64,000 nucleotides of DNA, from NCBI RefSeq assembly GCF_013336795.1, contig NZ_JAAFZT010000050.1, forward strand, positions 124,499 through 188,498. The letters are read 5' to 3'. The position numbers and the translations under genes were made by a program. Shown piece by piece: positions 63,682-64,000 of this stretch. A model generated the notes under the pieces. That model searched no databases. It saw only the letters and a program-made list of their open reading frames with translations, and had not been told where the DNA came from. The stretch is from Alteripontixanthobacter muriae (GTDB lineage: Bacteria; Pseudomonadota; Alphaproteobacteria; Sphingomonadales; Sphingomonadaceae). The first letter of the stretch is position 1; each line of letters begins with the position of its first letter.

Positions 63682-64000
63682 TCAGCCCTCACGCCATATA
63701 TCTGCCGAACGAGCGGCTTGGCCGCGGCGTTCCAGATCGATGAGATGCGCCTTCACGCTCATCCGCGCTGCGGGGATCAGGCGCGGGTCCAGCCCCTTGT
63801 ACATCTGCGGCACCATATCCGCGATCGTCTGCGGGTTTTCGCCCAGCAGGCGCAGGATCTGCCGTTCGCGCTGGCGGCGGTGCCCCATCATGCTGCGCAC
63901 CAGTTGGCGAGGCTTTTCGACCGCGGGACCGTGGGCGGGGTAATAGATACGGTCGTCGCGCTGCTGCAGCTTTTCGAGGCTCGCCATGTAATCGGCCATG
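63682..64000 (-). CDS. MBL-fold metallo-hydrolase, C-terminal part (5' end beyond the window)
   Basis: The visible 105 codons match the end of a LACTB2-like metallo-beta-lactamase-fold hydrolase: RIYYPAHGPAVEKPRQLVRSMMGHRRQRE followed by the winged-helix C-terminal domain (ILRLLGENPQTIADMVPQMY, SVKAHLIDLERRGQA). The AHGP histidine is a late metal ligand. The Met at 63999 is internal to the family alignment, so the gene runs off the right edge. Confidence 0.85.
   Translation of the reverse strand, partial: MADYMASLEKLQQRDDRIYYPAHGPAVEKPRQLVRSMMGHRRQRERQILRLLGENPQTIADMVPQMYKGLDPRLIPAARMSVKAHLIDLERRGQAARSADIWREG

Noticed and set aside
1-64000. tRNA, rRNA, CRISPR, IS element, prophage or integrase
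   Set aside because: No cloverleaf-like sequence, direct-repeat array, transposase or integrase motif, or terminal inverted repeats were seen on either strand.

Overview
The window is 64 kb of gene-dense, high-GC DNA from what looks like an alphaproteobacterial chromosome. The gene types point to Sphingomonadales, probably an Erythrobacteraceae or Novosphingobium-like marine or soil heterotroph: TonB receptor, TamA/TamB pair, heterodimer-type acyl-CoA dehydrogenases, DUF3034/cupredoxin/c-di-GMP triad, DUF2254, LipB and NadA. The lineage is inferred from gene content, since no rRNA or tRNA is present. There is no phage, IS element, CRISPR array or integrase. Most genes sit a few bases apart or overlap by 1 to 4 bases.

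Layout. 0-2.2 kb: a truncated CinA-type molybdopterin-binding gene behind an EthA-like Baeyer-Villiger monooxygenase. 2.3-5.3 kb: a TonB-dependent receptor followed by a small graveyard of flagellar genes (fliS-like, flhA and fliA fragments). 5.4-12.7 kb: a divergent Mfd-family helicase, a membrane-fused spermidine-synthase-like protein and an MscS channel. 12.9-20.5 kb: an acyl-CoA module (two acyl-CoA dehydrogenases, acyl-CoA ligase, beta-lactamase-fold hydrolase, FadB-type bifunctional enzyme). 20.5-29.2 kb: a YihY/BrkB membrane protein divergent from tamA-tamB-small lipoprotein, then a flavin reductase. 29.3-33.5 kb: a giant periplasmic beta-propeller/amidohydrolase with a hairpin over its ribosome-binding site, and a sterol-desaturase-type hydroxylase.

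33.5-43.0 kb is the most unusual stretch. It holds two TIGR04282/TIGR04283-type glycosyltransferases, an extended SDR, a mercuric-reductase-like flavoprotein coupled to a radical SAM protein, a truncated haemoglobin with an N-terminal extension, a DUF3034 envelope protein, a periplasmic cupredoxin, and a membrane c-di-GMP enzyme (dCache-HAMP-GGDEF-EAL) whose start overlaps the cupredoxin stop. The last part reads as an envelope redox/copper/gas sensing unit wired to c-di-GMP.

43.1-51.5 kb: a complete chemosensory operon read leftwards (cheA, cheW, cheY, cheB, cheR, a GGDEF-EAL protein, mcp). The window holds no intact flagellar gene, only fragments, so the output of this pathway is an open question. 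51.6-64 kb: mostly housekeeping and transport genes (MATE, class II aldolase, orphan 2Fe-2S subunit, ArsC, MFS, phospholipid-methyltransferase-like protein, LipB, a small lipoprotein, Old Yellow Enzyme, EamA transporter, DUF2254, NadA, truncated MBL hydrolase). A strong hairpin terminator sits at 59.0 kb.

The only stretch over 300 bases without an intact gene is 4380-5450, which holds the flagellar remnants. From 5320 to 5450 I see nothing beyond the leader of the helicase gene.
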